The translations under genes and the position numbers were made by a program. From contig JBOHVS010000376.1 of assembly GCA_050735975.1 (NCBI GenBank), positions 13,022 to 77,021 on the forward strand: DNA of 64,000 bases, written 5' to 3'. How positions within the stretch are numbered: position 1 is the stretch's first letter; the number at the start of each line of letters is the position of its first letter. The DNA comes from DATMBL01 sp050735975 (GTDB lineage Bacteria > Desulfobacterota > Binatia > UBA9968). Under the pieces are notes generated by a model. That model did not search any database and was not told the origin of the DNA. It saw only the letters and a list, made by a program, of their open reading frames with translations. This document shows, in pieces, positions 52,556 to 60,691 of the stretch.

Positions 52556-53093
52556 CGAAGTTAAATATCAATTCTGCCGATTTCCAACAAGCTCTTTGAA
52601 GAGCAGTGGGCTGGGAGCATGGAGGGAAGGGTAGATATCAGAGGTCACAAGTCAGAGGTCAGAAAAAATCAGTCGAAGCTCGAAACTCGAATTTCGCAAT
52701 TGGATCCGACCGCCTCCGGCTCCTCGCTCCATGCTCCCAGCTCGATGCTCGTTCCCGCCCGGCCTGTTTACGCCTGTCATGCGATCGTGTTAGGTTCGGG
52801 GTCATCGACATGCGCACTGCGGGGAGATCGTGTGTCCCTCAAGTTAAGTTATTTGATAAGACTTACCCCGTGGAAGTAAACGCCCCGATTGAGCTTCGGA
52901 TAAGTAACTCCCGTTCACCTTTCGACCGATGCTCAGGATGAACGGCATACATACTGGAGCGATTGGCAGTTTCCGTTCGTGCTGAGCTTAGTCGAAGCAT
53001 GAAACCCATTTAACGGTCATTAATTGCAATAAAGCGTCGCGCTGGCTTGGCTTCGCTAATTCTCAAATCTTGAAAAAAATAGGAGGTGACTTT
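52556..53093. repeat. Repeat-filled intergenic region
   Basis: No gene is visible in about 540 bases. Words GGTCACAAGTCAGAGGTCAG (about 52642-52663) and GCTCCATGCTCCCAGCTC (about 52726-52743) repeat those at 8.4, 27.8 and 38.7 kb. CCTTTCGACCGATGCTCAGG (52918-52937) and CCGTTCGTGCTGAGCTTAGT (52973-52992) belong to the CCCTTCG/GAACGG family. The right end holds AGGAGGTGACTTT before ATG 53094. Confidence 0.6.
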
Positions 53094-54020
53094 ATGAACT
53101 TCAATCGCCGGGGTTTTCTCAAAGTGAGCATCGGTGCGGGCGCCTCGCTATTGCTTCCGCCCGCCGACATGCCGGCGCAGGGAACTCCGTTGCTGCAAAA
53201 GAAGATCCCATCGAGCGGCGAGAGCATCCCAATCATAGGCATCGGCACGGCCCGGCGATACGAGGCGATCAAAACAGAGGCGGAGAAGGTACCGCTGAAA
53301 GAAACGATTCGCCAATTCAAAGAGTTGGGCGGCAAAGCAATCGACAGCTCTCCCACCTACGGCACCGCGGAAGCGGTGGTGGGCGAGCTTGTGGAGGATC
53401 TAAAGGTTCGCGAGTCGCTGTTTCTGGCCACCAAGGTGAGCCTGCGCAATGCCGGGCGGGAAGCAGGGCTTCAGCAAATCGAGCAGTCGTTCAAGAGGCT
53501 GCGCACCAACAAGATCGACCTTATTGCCGTTCACAATCTGCGCGACACCCAGACGCAGCTTCGCACCCTCCGCGAGTTGAAGCAGGCCGGTCGCATCCGG
53601 TACGTCGGCATCACGACGTCATTCGATAAGCAATACGGTGAGTTCGAACAAACGATGAAAGACGAGGCTCTGGACTTCATCCAGGTGGACTATGCCTTAG
53701 ACAATCGGGATGCGGGGGAAAGGATCATACCGCTCGCGGTGGATCGCGGGATGGCGGCGATGATCAACCTGCCCTTCGGGCGCGGGCGGCTGTTCAGCGC
53801 CGTACAAGGCAAAAAGCTGCCGGAGTGGGCCGGCGAGTTTGACTGTGGGTCGTGGGCTCAGTTCTTTCTCAAGTACATCGTGTCTCATCCTGCCGTTACG
53901 TGCGCCGTGCCTGGTATGGCCAAGGCCGAATACGTTGTGGACAATCTCGGCGCCGCGCGGGGGCAACTGCCCGACGCTGCCATGCGCCGGCGCATGGAAA
54001 AATTCATCGACGGCGTATGA
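53094..54020 (+). CDS. Tat-exported aldo/keto reductase-like protein
   Basis: A 308-residue aldo/keto reductase with a twin-arginine signal: MNFNRRGFLKVSIGAGASLL, whose RRGFLK matches the Tat box. The tetrad is intact: Asp and Tyr in AIDSSPTYG, Lys in FLATKVS, His in IAVHNLRD. ATG 53094 has AGGAGGTGA at ideal spacing; an upstream ATG at 53070 has no such site. An exported NADP-dependent enzyme would have to fold with its cofactor before export, which Tat permits. The paralogue at 56240 is of the same type in opposite orientation, with two membrane-protein genes between. Confidence 0.88.
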   Translation: MNFNRRGFLKVSIGAGASLLLPPADMPAQGTPLLQKKIPSSGESIPIIGIGTARRYEAIKTEAEKVPLKETIRQFKELGGKAIDSSPTYGTAEAVVGELVEDLKVRESLFLATKVSLRNAGREAGLQQIEQSFKRLRTNKIDLIAVHNLRDTQTQLRTLRELKQAGRIRYVGITTSFDKQYGEFEQTMKDEALDFIQVDYALDNRDAGERIIPLAVDRGMAAMINLPFGRGRLFSAVQGKKLPEWAGEFDCGSWAQFFLKYIVSHPAVTCAVPGMAKAEYVVDNLGAARGQLPDAAMRRRMEKFIDGV

Positions 54021-54084
54021 TCGGCTTCGATAGGGTACGGCGGCGTGGCCGATTCGTTGAGATGCTGAGAGGCCGGGCCGGACC

Positions 54085-55428
54085 ATGAGTGATGCTCCCG
54101 GCGACGTTGGCGATGAGACAGGGGGCAGGCTCTATCGGCTGCTCAAGCCGATAATCGATGTGCGCCCGTCCGAGATTCGGTCACTGGGCTGGTCATGGCT
54201 TTACATCTTCTCCGTGCTCTCCTCTTATTATATACTCCGGCCGATTCGCGACGATATGGGGGTCGCCGGCGGCGTCGAGAATCTTCAATGGCTTTTCACC
54301 GGCACCCTTCTCGGCATGATCATCGTAAATCCGCCTTTCGCCGCGCTGGTTGCCAGGTTACCGCGCGTGCGGTTCATCGGCATTACGTACCGCTTTTTTA
54401 TTGTCAATCTACTGCTCTTCGCCTTGCTCCTGAACATAACGACTGCCGAGCAGAACATATGGGTCGGCCGCGTCTTTTTCATCTGGGCATCCGTTTTTAA
54501 CCTTTTCGTTGTCTCCGTGTTCTGGGCCTTGATGGTCGATGTTTTTGACTCCGAGCAGAGCAAACGACTGTTCGGCTTTATCGCCGCCGGCGCTACTCTC
54601 GGCGGCATCGTAGGCTCGAGCATCACGGCGTCCCTGGCGAAAAATGTGCCGGCGATCTACCTTTTGCTGATCTCGGCGGCGCTTCTGGGGCTGGCGGTCT
54701 TCAGCGTCGGGCGCTTATCGCGTTTGGCGGCCGTGTTACGCCAAGGACGGGCGGAGCGGGGTGAGGAGACGCCGATAGGCGGATCTGTATTCTCAGGTAT
54801 GACCCATGCCTTCAAATCGCCCTATTTAGTCAATGTGGGCGTTTACATCCTGCTCTTTGCAATTACCTCGACGTTTCTCTATTTCCAACAAGCCGAGATC
54901 GCCCGTCAAAGCTTTGCCGATCGCGGCGCGCGAACGGCGTTTTTTGCCCGGATCGATCTATGGGTCAATATCCTGACTCTTGGGGCCCAGCTCTTTTTGA
55001 CCAGCCGTGTTCTTCGAATCATTGGAGTCGGGCTCACGCTTGCAACTCTGCCGGCCTTGAGCATTTTGGGGTTCGGGGCGCTTGCGCTGACGCCGGCGAT
55101 CACAGTTCTCGTTGTTTATCAGGTGCTACGCCGAGCCGGGAATTTCGCGTTCGCCCGACCCGCGCGCGAAGTGTTGTTTACCGTCGTGCCGCGCGAGGAC
55201 AAGTACAAAGCCAAGAGCTTTATCGATACAGTGATCTACCGCGCCGGCGATCAACTCGGGGCTTGGTCGTATGCCGGTCTGGGCTTTCTGGGACTGGGCA
55301 TGACTGGAATTGCGATCGTGGCAGTTCCAATCGCGGTTGCCTGGTTGCTCAACGGTCTCTGGCTCGGACGAAAGCAAGAGAGGCTGGCTTCAGCGAGTGC
55401 AATGACGCCATCCGTATCGGTTACCTGA
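54085..55428 (+). CDS. NTP/NDP exchange transporter-like protein (ATP:ADP antiporter family)
   Basis: A 447-residue membrane protein with about 12 helices. SSYYILRPIRDDMGVAGG is the typical opening of the non-obligate-intracellular branch of the ATP:ADP antiporter family, FWALMVDVFDSEQSKRLFGF and AGATLGGIVGSSITASLA follow, and FARPAREVLFTVVPREDKYK is the characteristic late loop. The founding members exchange host ATP for ADP in intracellular bacteria; free-living homologues have unknown substrates. It starts 64 bases after the Tat reductase gene, without a clear ribosome site. Probably co-transcribed with it. Confidence 0.82.
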   Translation: MSDAPGDVGDETGGRLYRLLKPIIDVRPSEIRSLGWSWLYIFSVLSSYYILRPIRDDMGVAGGVENLQWLFTGTLLGMIIVNPPFAALVARLPRVRFIGITYRFFIVNLLLFALLLNITTAEQNIWVGRVFFIWASVFNLFVVSVFWALMVDVFDSEQSKRLFGFIAAGATLGGIVGSSITASLAKNVPAIYLLLISAALLGLAVFSVGRLSRLAAVLRQGRAERGEETPIGGSVFSGMTHAFKSPYLVNVGVYILLFAITSTFLYFQQAEIARQSFADRGARTAFFARIDLWVNILTLGAQLFLTSRVLRIIGVGLTLATLPALSILGFGALALTPAITVLVVYQVLRRAGNFAFARPAREVLFTVVPREDKYKAKSFIDTVIYRAGDQLGAWSYAGLGFLGLGMTGIAIVAVPIAVAWLLNGLWLGRKQERLASASAMTPSVSVT

Positions 55429-55534
55429 GCTTTCTCAAGCTGACTGTTTACAAGGCCCGGTGTCACCGGGGCGGTTGATGTTGTCCTATTTTGATACAGG
55501 CTTAAATCGACATTATCGACAAGGAGGTACGAGC

Positions 55535-55942
55535 ATGGAAAAATTTCTCGGCAGCTACTCACCGCAGATCTATGCGATCATGCGCATCGTCGTCGGCTTG
55601 TTATTTTTTTGCCACGGGCTGCAGAAACTCTTCGGTCTGTTCGGTGGGGTCAACGGTGCCGCGGTGCCGTTGATGTCGTCAATGGGTCTGGCGGGTGTCA
55701 TTGAAGTCCTCTGCGGGTTGCTCGTCGCCGTGGGTCTGGTGACCGGCTACGCCGCATTCATCGCCAGCGGCGAGATGGCCGTGGCTTACTTCATGGCCCA
55801 TTTCCCTATGGGCTTGTGGCCGATCGAAAATCAAGGCGAGCTGGCGGTGCTGTACTGCTTTATTTTTCTTTACATCGCCACGCAAGGCTCCGGCGTCTGG
55901 GGAGTCGATGGCTCTCAACGTGGACGTTCACGTCTCCGGTGA
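55535..55942 (+). CDS. DoxX-family membrane protein
   Basis: A 135-residue protein with four predicted helices. IYAIMRIVVGLLFFCHGLQK and LFGLFGG are the DoxX opening, LAGVIEVLCGLLVAVGLVTG is the second helix pair, and YFMAHFPMGLWPIENQGELA the conserved loop. DoxX-like proteins are small quinone- or thiosulfate-related membrane proteins with poorly known function. ATG 55535 has AAGGAGG nine bases upstream; the frame is open 25 codons further back through intergenic DNA. It lies between the antiporter and the opposite-strand Tat reductase. Confidence 0.88.
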   Translation: MEKFLGSYSPQIYAIMRIVVGLLFFCHGLQKLFGLFGGVNGAAVPLMSSMGLAGVIEVLCGLLVAVGLVTGYAAFIASGEMAVAYFMAHFPMGLWPIENQGELAVLYCFIFLYIATQGSGVWGVDGSQRGRSRLR

Positions 55943-56239
55943 AGCGAAAGCGCGGCAGAATTATTAAGGAGTTCATAAGTAAGTTGCAACCGAGGGGCGA
56001 GACCTGGAGCGGAGCGGGCGCGCGATTCAGGCTTAGGTTGAGGTCAAGGTTTAGTTTGGCCCTCGAACTTCGAACATCGACCTTTCTTCTCACCTAAACC
56101 TTAGCCTTAACCTTGACCTTCTTTGAACTTTGTGGCGGCGTACAAGCCACAGACCCATTGACCGCGCTCGGAAGGGATCGGCCCGAAGGAGCCGGCCTTG
56201 TAAGAACGTCAAGATTCTAATGAACTCCTTAGCAATTAA
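55943..56239. repeat. Intergenic inverted word tract (AGGTTAAGG words)
   Basis: CAGGCTTAGGTTGAGGTCAA with GGTTTAG (56029-56056) faces CACCTAAACCTTAGCCTTAA and CCTTGACCTT (56091-56120). The pair can fold on itself. It separates the DoxX gene from the convergent Tat reductase gene and may end both transcripts. Confidence 0.65.
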
Positions 56240-57178
56240 TTACAGCTCGGCCACATACCGGGCCATGCGGTCGCGACTAGCCTTGTTCGGAAGCGGCAGC
56301 AGGCCCGCCCGCATATTGTCGGCGAGATGCTGCGGCTTGCTCGTCGCAGGAATCGCGCAGGTGACCGCCGGGTGTGAAATCACGAATTTCAGGAAAAATT
56401 GCGCCCAGCTCGCGCAGCCGATCTCGTTGGCCCACTCCGGCAACGGCTTGCCACGCACCTTGCTGAAAAGCGCTCCCTCCGCAAATGGCCGGTTTACAAG
56501 CACCGCAACCCGCCGCGCCTCGGCGAGCGGCAACATCCGGTTTTCGGCGTCCCGCTCGGCAATCGAGTAGTTGAGTTGAACGAAATCGAGCTCTTCGGCC
56601 TCGAGCACACGCGCGAGGTCGTCGTACGCGCTTTTGGTGTAGTGGGTCACACCAATATAGCGAACCTTCCCCTGCTCTTTCCATTGCCGCAGGGTCGCAA
56701 GGTGCGTGCGCCAGTCCACGAGATTGTGAACCTGCATCAAATCAATCTGCTCAGCGCGCAAACGCCGGAACGATTGCTCCATCTGACGGATCCCCGCGTC
56801 ACGCCCGGTCGTCCAGACCTTCGTGGCGAGGAAGAGCTGCTTGTGCACGCCTAGCTCCGCCGCGAGGTCGCCAACCACGCGCTCTGATTCGCCGTACATG
56901 GGCGACGAATCCACCAGGCTGCCGCCGAGGCGCACGAATTCGCGCAGCACCTCACTCAGAGGACCACGCTGGGATGCCGCCTTACCGACGTCGAACGTCT
57001 GCCAGGTTCCAAGACCGATCACGGGCAACGATTCTCCCGTGCGTGGAACCGGCCGCCGTATCAATGATGCAGCCATCGTAACACCTCCGGTGAGCGCAAA
57101 CGCGCTCACGCTCACGGCGAGCCGCAGCAGGTCGCGTCGTGATATGGCGAGCGTTCCTGCCAAGATCTGTTGATTCAT
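56240..57178 (-). CDS. Tat-exported aldo/keto reductase-like protein
   Basis: A 312-residue reductase. Its signal AISRRDLLRLAVSVSAFALT carries the Tat SRRDLLR box. The tetrad is intact: LVDSSPMYG (Asp, Tyr), FLATKVW (Lys) and MQVHNLVD (His). It is a full-length paralogue of the protein at 53094, sharing KPLPEWANEIGCASWAQFFL and AVTCAIP. The two face each other around the antiporter and DoxX genes. ATG 57178 is the first in frame, with no strong ribosome site. Likely a periplasmic reductase or sugar/aldehyde enzyme; substrate unknown. Confidence 0.88.
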   Translation of the reverse strand: MNQQILAGTLAISRRDLLRLAVSVSAFALTGGVTMAASLIRRPVPRTGESLPVIGLGTWQTFDVGKAASQRGPLSEVLREFVRLGGSLVDSSPMYGESERVVGDLAAELGVHKQLFLATKVWTTGRDAGIRQMEQSFRRLRAEQIDLMQVHNLVDWRTHLATLRQWKEQGKVRYIGVTHYTKSAYDDLARVLEAEELDFVQLNYSIAERDAENRMLPLAEARRVAVLVNRPFAEGALFSKVRGKPLPEWANEIGCASWAQFFLKFVISHPAVTCAIPATSKPQHLADNMRAGLLPLPNKASRDRMARYVAEL

Positions 57179-57398
57179 GCCTCATCCAACTATAAAGCGC
57201 ATGTCACGGCAAGTCCTCATGGACCGATGAAAAACTCTCGGTCGCCATTGCCGGTCTCAAAAATGAGACAAATTATGGAGAGCAGTTCCGTATTGCAGAA
57301 TTCGCCCTGAAAGCTGCCGTGTTTCTAGGAACTTTTCGGAGTTCTGTTGCGCTTTTGGGGATTCGTCCGTCTAACGCTCAGAGAAGGAGAGTTAAGCG

Positions 57399-57635
57399 AT
57401 GGAAAGAAAAAAAGCGAAAAATTTCATGCTCGTTGCTATCTTGATCGTGTTCATGGGTTTCGTCGGGGGGTGTCACGTTCAATCGTTTGATGGACATCGC
57501 CGCTACGACCGTCGTAACGATTACTATCGTGATGGTTGGCGTGACAGGCGGACTTACGAGCGGCGGCGTGATGATTGGCGTGACGGCCGTTACCACAGTC
57601 GCGGCGATTATGATCGGAATCGGTGGCGTTGGTAG
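57399..57635 (+). CDS. Small lipoprotein-like protein rich in Arg, Asp and Tyr
   Basis: A 78-residue protein, MERKKAKNFMLVAILIVFMG, with a signal and possible lipobox (FVGGC). The remaining 50 residues consist almost only of Arg, Asp, Tyr, Trp and Gly (RRYDRRNDYYRDGWRDRRTY). GAAGGAGAG precedes ATG 57399 at good spacing, which supports a real gene. It has no recognised family; the composition suggests an RNA-, polyanion- or envelope-binding tail. It is alone between the Tat reductase and repeat DNA. Confidence 0.6.
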   Translation: MERKKAKNFMLVAILIVFMGFVGGCHVQSFDGHRRYDRRNDYYRDGWRDRRTYERRRDDWRDGRYHSRGDYDRNRWRW

Positions 57636-57730
57636 ATTCGGCCGGGGCATTTTGAGCTTTCGGTCGTCTAGATCTCGGCTTTTCAGTGCAGATAACCCGG
57701 TAGTGACTCTTCAAACTGAGACACTGCCTG

Positions 57731-57826
57731 AGCAGGCTGCTGAAAAAGATTCATATGCTTCCTGTCTGCGTGCGACGCACAGGCAGGCGTTGCGCTTGCT
57801 CAAAAAGATCTCAAAGGCGAGGCGCG
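57731..57826 (-). repeat. REP-like palindromic repeat, copy 3
   Basis: On the minus strand this reads GAGATCTTTTTGAGCAAGCG, then CAACGCCTGCCTGTGCGTCG and CACGCAGACAGGAAGC, then ATATGAATCTTTTTCAGCAG. It is the fullest copy, joining the GAGATCTTTTTGAGCAA piece seen at 38.9 kb and the palindrome core and tail seen at 11.2 and 60.4 kb. Confidence 0.75.
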
Positions 57827-57913
57827 CACGGTTTGAACGCTTTGAACCGTTAAATTGTTCAAGTCGTTCAAGCAGCTTGACAGCAAGCTACGGTCTCCTC
57901 TAATATTCGCGCC

Positions 57914-58330
57914 ATGATTAAACTCATCGATCAGATGCGGGAGCTTGTTGATAAAGCCCTGGCCAATGACTGCCCGTGTATTCTCGCCACCGTCTCGGCT
58001 GACGGTGAGCCGGATATCGGTTACAAGGGCAGTATGATGGTCTTTGATGACGAGTCGTTGGCTTACTGGGAGCGCACCAGGCGCCAGCACTTGAGGAACG
58101 TCCAGTCGAACCCCAAGGTGGTGGTACTGTTTCGCGATCCCAAGTCACGCGTGAACTGGCGTTTTCACGGCACGGCGACAGTGCACGAAACGGGGCCGGT
58201 CAGGGACCAGGTCATGGCTCGAACGGTCGCTGCCGAGCTGGAGAAAGACCCCGAGCGCAAAGGCGCCGCTGTCGTCATCAGGGTTGATAAAGTAACCAAC
58301 CTGGGCGGACAGATCCTGCAATCGCGTTAG
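57914..58330 (+). CDS. Pyridoxamine 5'-phosphate oxidase-family (FMN-binding split barrel) protein
   Basis: A 138-residue split-barrel flavin-binding protein. CPCILATVSADGEPDIGYKG is the first barrel strand pair with the flavin loop, YWERTRRQHLRNVQSNPKVV the usual middle helix, and NWRFHGTATVHETGPVRDQV the second half. Such small proteins bind FMN, F420 or haem and reduce varied substrates. There is no classical ribosome site before ATG 57914. It is a single gene followed by a CCCTTCG/GAACGG repeat. Confidence 0.82.
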   Translation: MIKLIDQMRELVDKALANDCPCILATVSADGEPDIGYKGSMMVFDDESLAYWERTRRQHLRNVQSNPKVVVLFRDPKSRVNWRFHGTATVHETGPVRDQVMARTVAAELEKDPERKGAAVVIRVDKVTNLGGQILQSR

Positions 58331-58375
58331 GTCTTTGCCGTGCAACGACAGACTCTGAGAAAAGCGCGCCGTTAG

Positions 58376-58456
58376 CCCTTCGAGTCTCAGGATGAACGGC
58401 TGGGCAGTTTGATCCGTCATACCGTTCGTGGTGAGCCTGGTTGAACCATGAACGGA
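58376..58456. repeat. CCCTTCG/GAACGG dispersed inverted repeat
   Basis: GCCCTTCGAGTCTCAGGATG with AACGGC (58376-58401) faces ACCGTTCGTGGTGAGCCTGG followed by TTGAACCATGAACGG (58421-58456). The right half contains an ATG that begins a spurious extension of the dienelactone hydrolase frame. Relatives lie at 628, 46388, 46598, 46683 and 52918. Confidence 0.6.
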
Positions 58457-58572
58457 TTTCTACACAGTCTGACGACGCGGATGGGCGGTCGGCTCGTGAG
58501 CGCATTCGCCGCCGCGTCTCGGCGCGCCCCCTTACTTGCCGCTTCGCTCGCGCCGAACCTCTCTCAGCAGGC

Positions 58573-59307
58573 ATGCAGATCATAGAGCGTCTATACAGCA
58601 TCAAAGATGACGGCGTGGCCGGCTTTCTCGCCCATCCGGAGAGGAAAACTCCGGGACCGGCTTTGCTTCTGATCCATCCCAAGGGAGGGCTCACCGACTA
58701 TATCAAGATCGAGGCGCGCAAGTTTGCGAAACTCGGCTATAGCACGTTCGCGCCGAATGTTTTCGAGCAGCTCGGCTATCCGGCGGCGACCCACATTGAG
58801 ACCGGCTCGCAAATCCAGGCGAAGACGTCGGACGCGGATTTTACCCGCGTCCTTACCGAGGGCTGGCGATTCTTGCTTTCCCAACCGCACGTGAACCGAA
58901 GTAGAGTCGCGGTGTGCGGCTATTGCATGGGCGGGCGGATTGCCATTCACTTCGTTGCGGCGACGCCAGAGGTACGCGCGTTTGTCGGTTACTATCCGAC
59001 CGTGCGCGATGAACCCACGACAGCGATGAGGCCGGTTCATCCCGCCGAGGCGGCAAAGAAGATTCGCTGTCCGTCTATAAATCTGTACGGCGCCGACGAC
59101 GTGACGACGGTAATTCCCGTTCAGGATAAGATGATGTACGCATTCAGAGAAAACGGGCAACCTTTAGAATGGCACTTCTTTCCATTCGGCGGGCACGGCT
59201 ACGTCGATCCGGGAGCGGTGGGGTACCATTCCCATGCGGCTGAGCTGTCATTTCCGCTGGTTGCGGATTTCATGGAACGCCATCTGCAATGGGATTCGTC
59301 CTCTTAA
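58573..59307 (+). CDS. Dienelactone hydrolase-family protein
   Basis: A 244-residue alpha/beta hydrolase of the carboxymethylenebutenolidase type. The Cys nucleophile is in VCGYCMGGRIA, the acid in LYGADDVTTV, the His in PFGGHGYVDP. This Cys-Asp-His triad is the family hallmark. The frame is open to 58441, but the added codons lie in repeat and Arg-rich DNA, so ATG 58573 (MQIIERLYSIKDDGVAGFLA) is preferred. The enzyme would hydrolyse dienelactones or similar esters in ring-cleavage routes. No partner gene is adjacent. Confidence 0.87.
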   Translation: MQIIERLYSIKDDGVAGFLAHPERKTPGPALLLIHPKGGLTDYIKIEARKFAKLGYSTFAPNVFEQLGYPAATHIETGSQIQAKTSDADFTRVLTEGWRFLLSQPHVNRSRVAVCGYCMGGRIAIHFVAATPEVRAFVGYYPTVRDEPTTAMRPVHPAEAAKKIRCPSINLYGADDVTTVIPVQDKMMYAFRENGQPLEWHFFPFGGHGYVDPGAVGYHSHAAELSFPLVADFMERHLQWDSSS

Positions 59308-59347
59308 GACCTGAAGATGCGCAGACGATTAACGCAGTGTCGTGATT

Positions 59348-60112
59348 CTACCTGGACGACGCTGAGGCTTGAGTCGCCGCCGTGCGTTTGGGAGGGCTTT
59401 CATCTGCCGCTGAAGAGTCGTCCGGAACCTCCAAAACCTGACGTACGTACGCTCTTATGACTTGATCGCGGATTCTTGATGGCGGGATCGTTTTCAGACG
59501 CGCATGTATCGTCTTTTGTTCTTCAGCGCCAAGCTCGCTCCAACGTCCAAAGTCGCGCAGGATGGACTCCAGCTCCTTCACAGTCAGTTCTCGGTAGCTC
59601 GTCTCCTTCTTTTCTTGGTCAGAAGCCGTAGCTTCCGAGGCAACTTTCTCTAAGGCGATGACACCGGTCAGGCGTCCGTCGCGGTCATAAACCAGGAAAG
59701 AATTGTTGAGTTCAAGCGCGGTCAGAAGAGATCGGATGGCTTGGTCCATATTGGCGCGCTCTAGTGTGAGATTGATTACCTTGGTTCGGCTAGACGGCGG
59801 CAGAGTGATTGCTATTCCGGTAGTTGACCGCATCAAGTAGGCGGCCTCGGCCGCGCGAAGATTGCTGAAAGCGAGCGAGACACTGTCCTTGTCGTATTTC
59901 ACAAACTGCTGACTGGGGTAGGAGTCATCAGTTGCCAAGGCGCGGGGTATTGGCGGGAAGAACAGCGAAAGGGTGAGCAGCGCGAGACCGATCGCTCTTG
60001 AGTCGTACACAGGCAACCGGCAGTAGCGTCTACGGCTGGAGCAATGCAACGGACGTGAGCACGGTACGTGATCCATGAACGTAGTCCTCGCTTCCATGCT
60101 GGTTCGGAACAT
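59348..60112 (-). CDS. Exported protein with a secretin/STN-like domain
   Basis: A 254-residue protein of uncertain start (ATGs at 60112, 60097 and 60076). RAIGLALLTLSLFFPPIPRA is a signal segment. Residues about 75-150, VSLAFSNLRAAEAAYLMRST with GIAITLPPSSRTKVINLTLE and LNNSFLVYDRDG, resemble STN/secretin short domains that occur in TonB receptors and type II/III secretins. The C-terminal third is Glu/Lys-rich and ends Ser/Ala-rich. No secretin or receptor gene is near. Its role is unknown; periplasmic binding is likely. Confidence 0.6.
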   Translation of the reverse strand: MFRTSMEARTTFMDHVPCSRPLHCSSRRRYCRLPVYDSRAIGLALLTLSLFFPPIPRALATDDSYPSQQFVKYDKDSVSLAFSNLRAAEAAYLMRSTTGIAITLPPSSRTKVINLTLERANMDQAIRSLLTALELNNSFLVYDRDGRLTGVIALEKVASEATASDQEKKETSYRELTVKELESILRDFGRWSELGAEEQKTIHARLKTIPPSRIRDQVIRAYVRQVLEVPDDSSAADESPPKRTAATQASASSR

Positions 60113-60399
60113 TTAAGGGCAGCAAGTTGCGTGCCCGGGAGCATCTTTCCAGTTTGGGTACATTTTGGGAGTAGTAGGAAAAACTAAGCTGGGCGCGACT
60201 TGAAGGAGTGTATGGAGGAATATCCAAGCTCACTGCGCCGATTGTAGGCTCCCTGCTCTTTGCTCCATGCTCTTTGCAGCTTCGGAAGGCTGAGGCTAAG
60301 GCTTAGTTTGAGCTAAACCTTAACCTAAACCTCAACCTGCTTAAGGAGCGAGGCGATTGAGCGCAACGCCTGCCTGTGCGTCGCACGCAGACAGGAAGC
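60113..60399. repeat. Word tract and REP-like palindrome, copy 4
   Basis: TGCTCTTTGCTCCATGCTCT (60255-60274), the GCTGAGGCTAAGGCTTAG / AACCTTAACCTAAACCTC inverted tract (60290-60335), and the palindrome GAGCGCAACGCCTGCCTGTG plus CGTCGCACGCAGACAGGAAGC (60359-60399). The TGAGTCTTTTTCAGCAGCC tail continues to 60421 into the next reading frame. Confidence 0.7.
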
Positions 60400-60678
60400 C
60401 TATGAGTCTTTTTCAGCAGCCCGGGAGCCTCTTCGTAAAGTGCCTTTAAAGTCTTCTATCGTCAGTTTGCCGGCCACCATTCTTTCCAGGTCTGAAGCAC
60501 TGACCGGGTGATGCAGGTCGCGCATGTTAAGGTCCCAATGGAAGATCTCGCCTATAAACGGCAGCTCCTGTGGCAGGCGCTGGTCTTTATGAGAGATCGC
60601 AATATCTTTGCCGCGGTAAACGCCGCGCACATCGGCTTCGTTGGCACGGCACCACACAAGCACTTGTTCGAAGGTCAT
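60400..60678 (-). CDS. Small protein of unknown function, C terminus from repeat DNA
   Basis: A 92-residue protein, MTFEQVLVWCRANEADVRGV, with DIAISHKDQRLPQELPFIGE in the middle. It has no recognised family. GGAG lies seven bases before ATG 60678, and the gene begins 14 bases after the cupin stop, so it is translated in the same transcript. Its last nine residues (GSRAAEKDS) are encoded by the REP-like tail at 60403-60430, which suggests that the original stop was lost or replaced by repeat insertion. Possibly a partner of the cupin enzyme; no motif points to a reaction. Confidence 0.6.
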   Translation of the reverse strand: MTFEQVLVWCRANEADVRGVYRGKDIAISHKDQRLPQELPFIGEIFHWDLNMRDLHHPVSASDLERMVAGKLTIEDFKGTLRRGSRAAEKDS

Positions 60679-60691
60679 AACCACTCCACAA

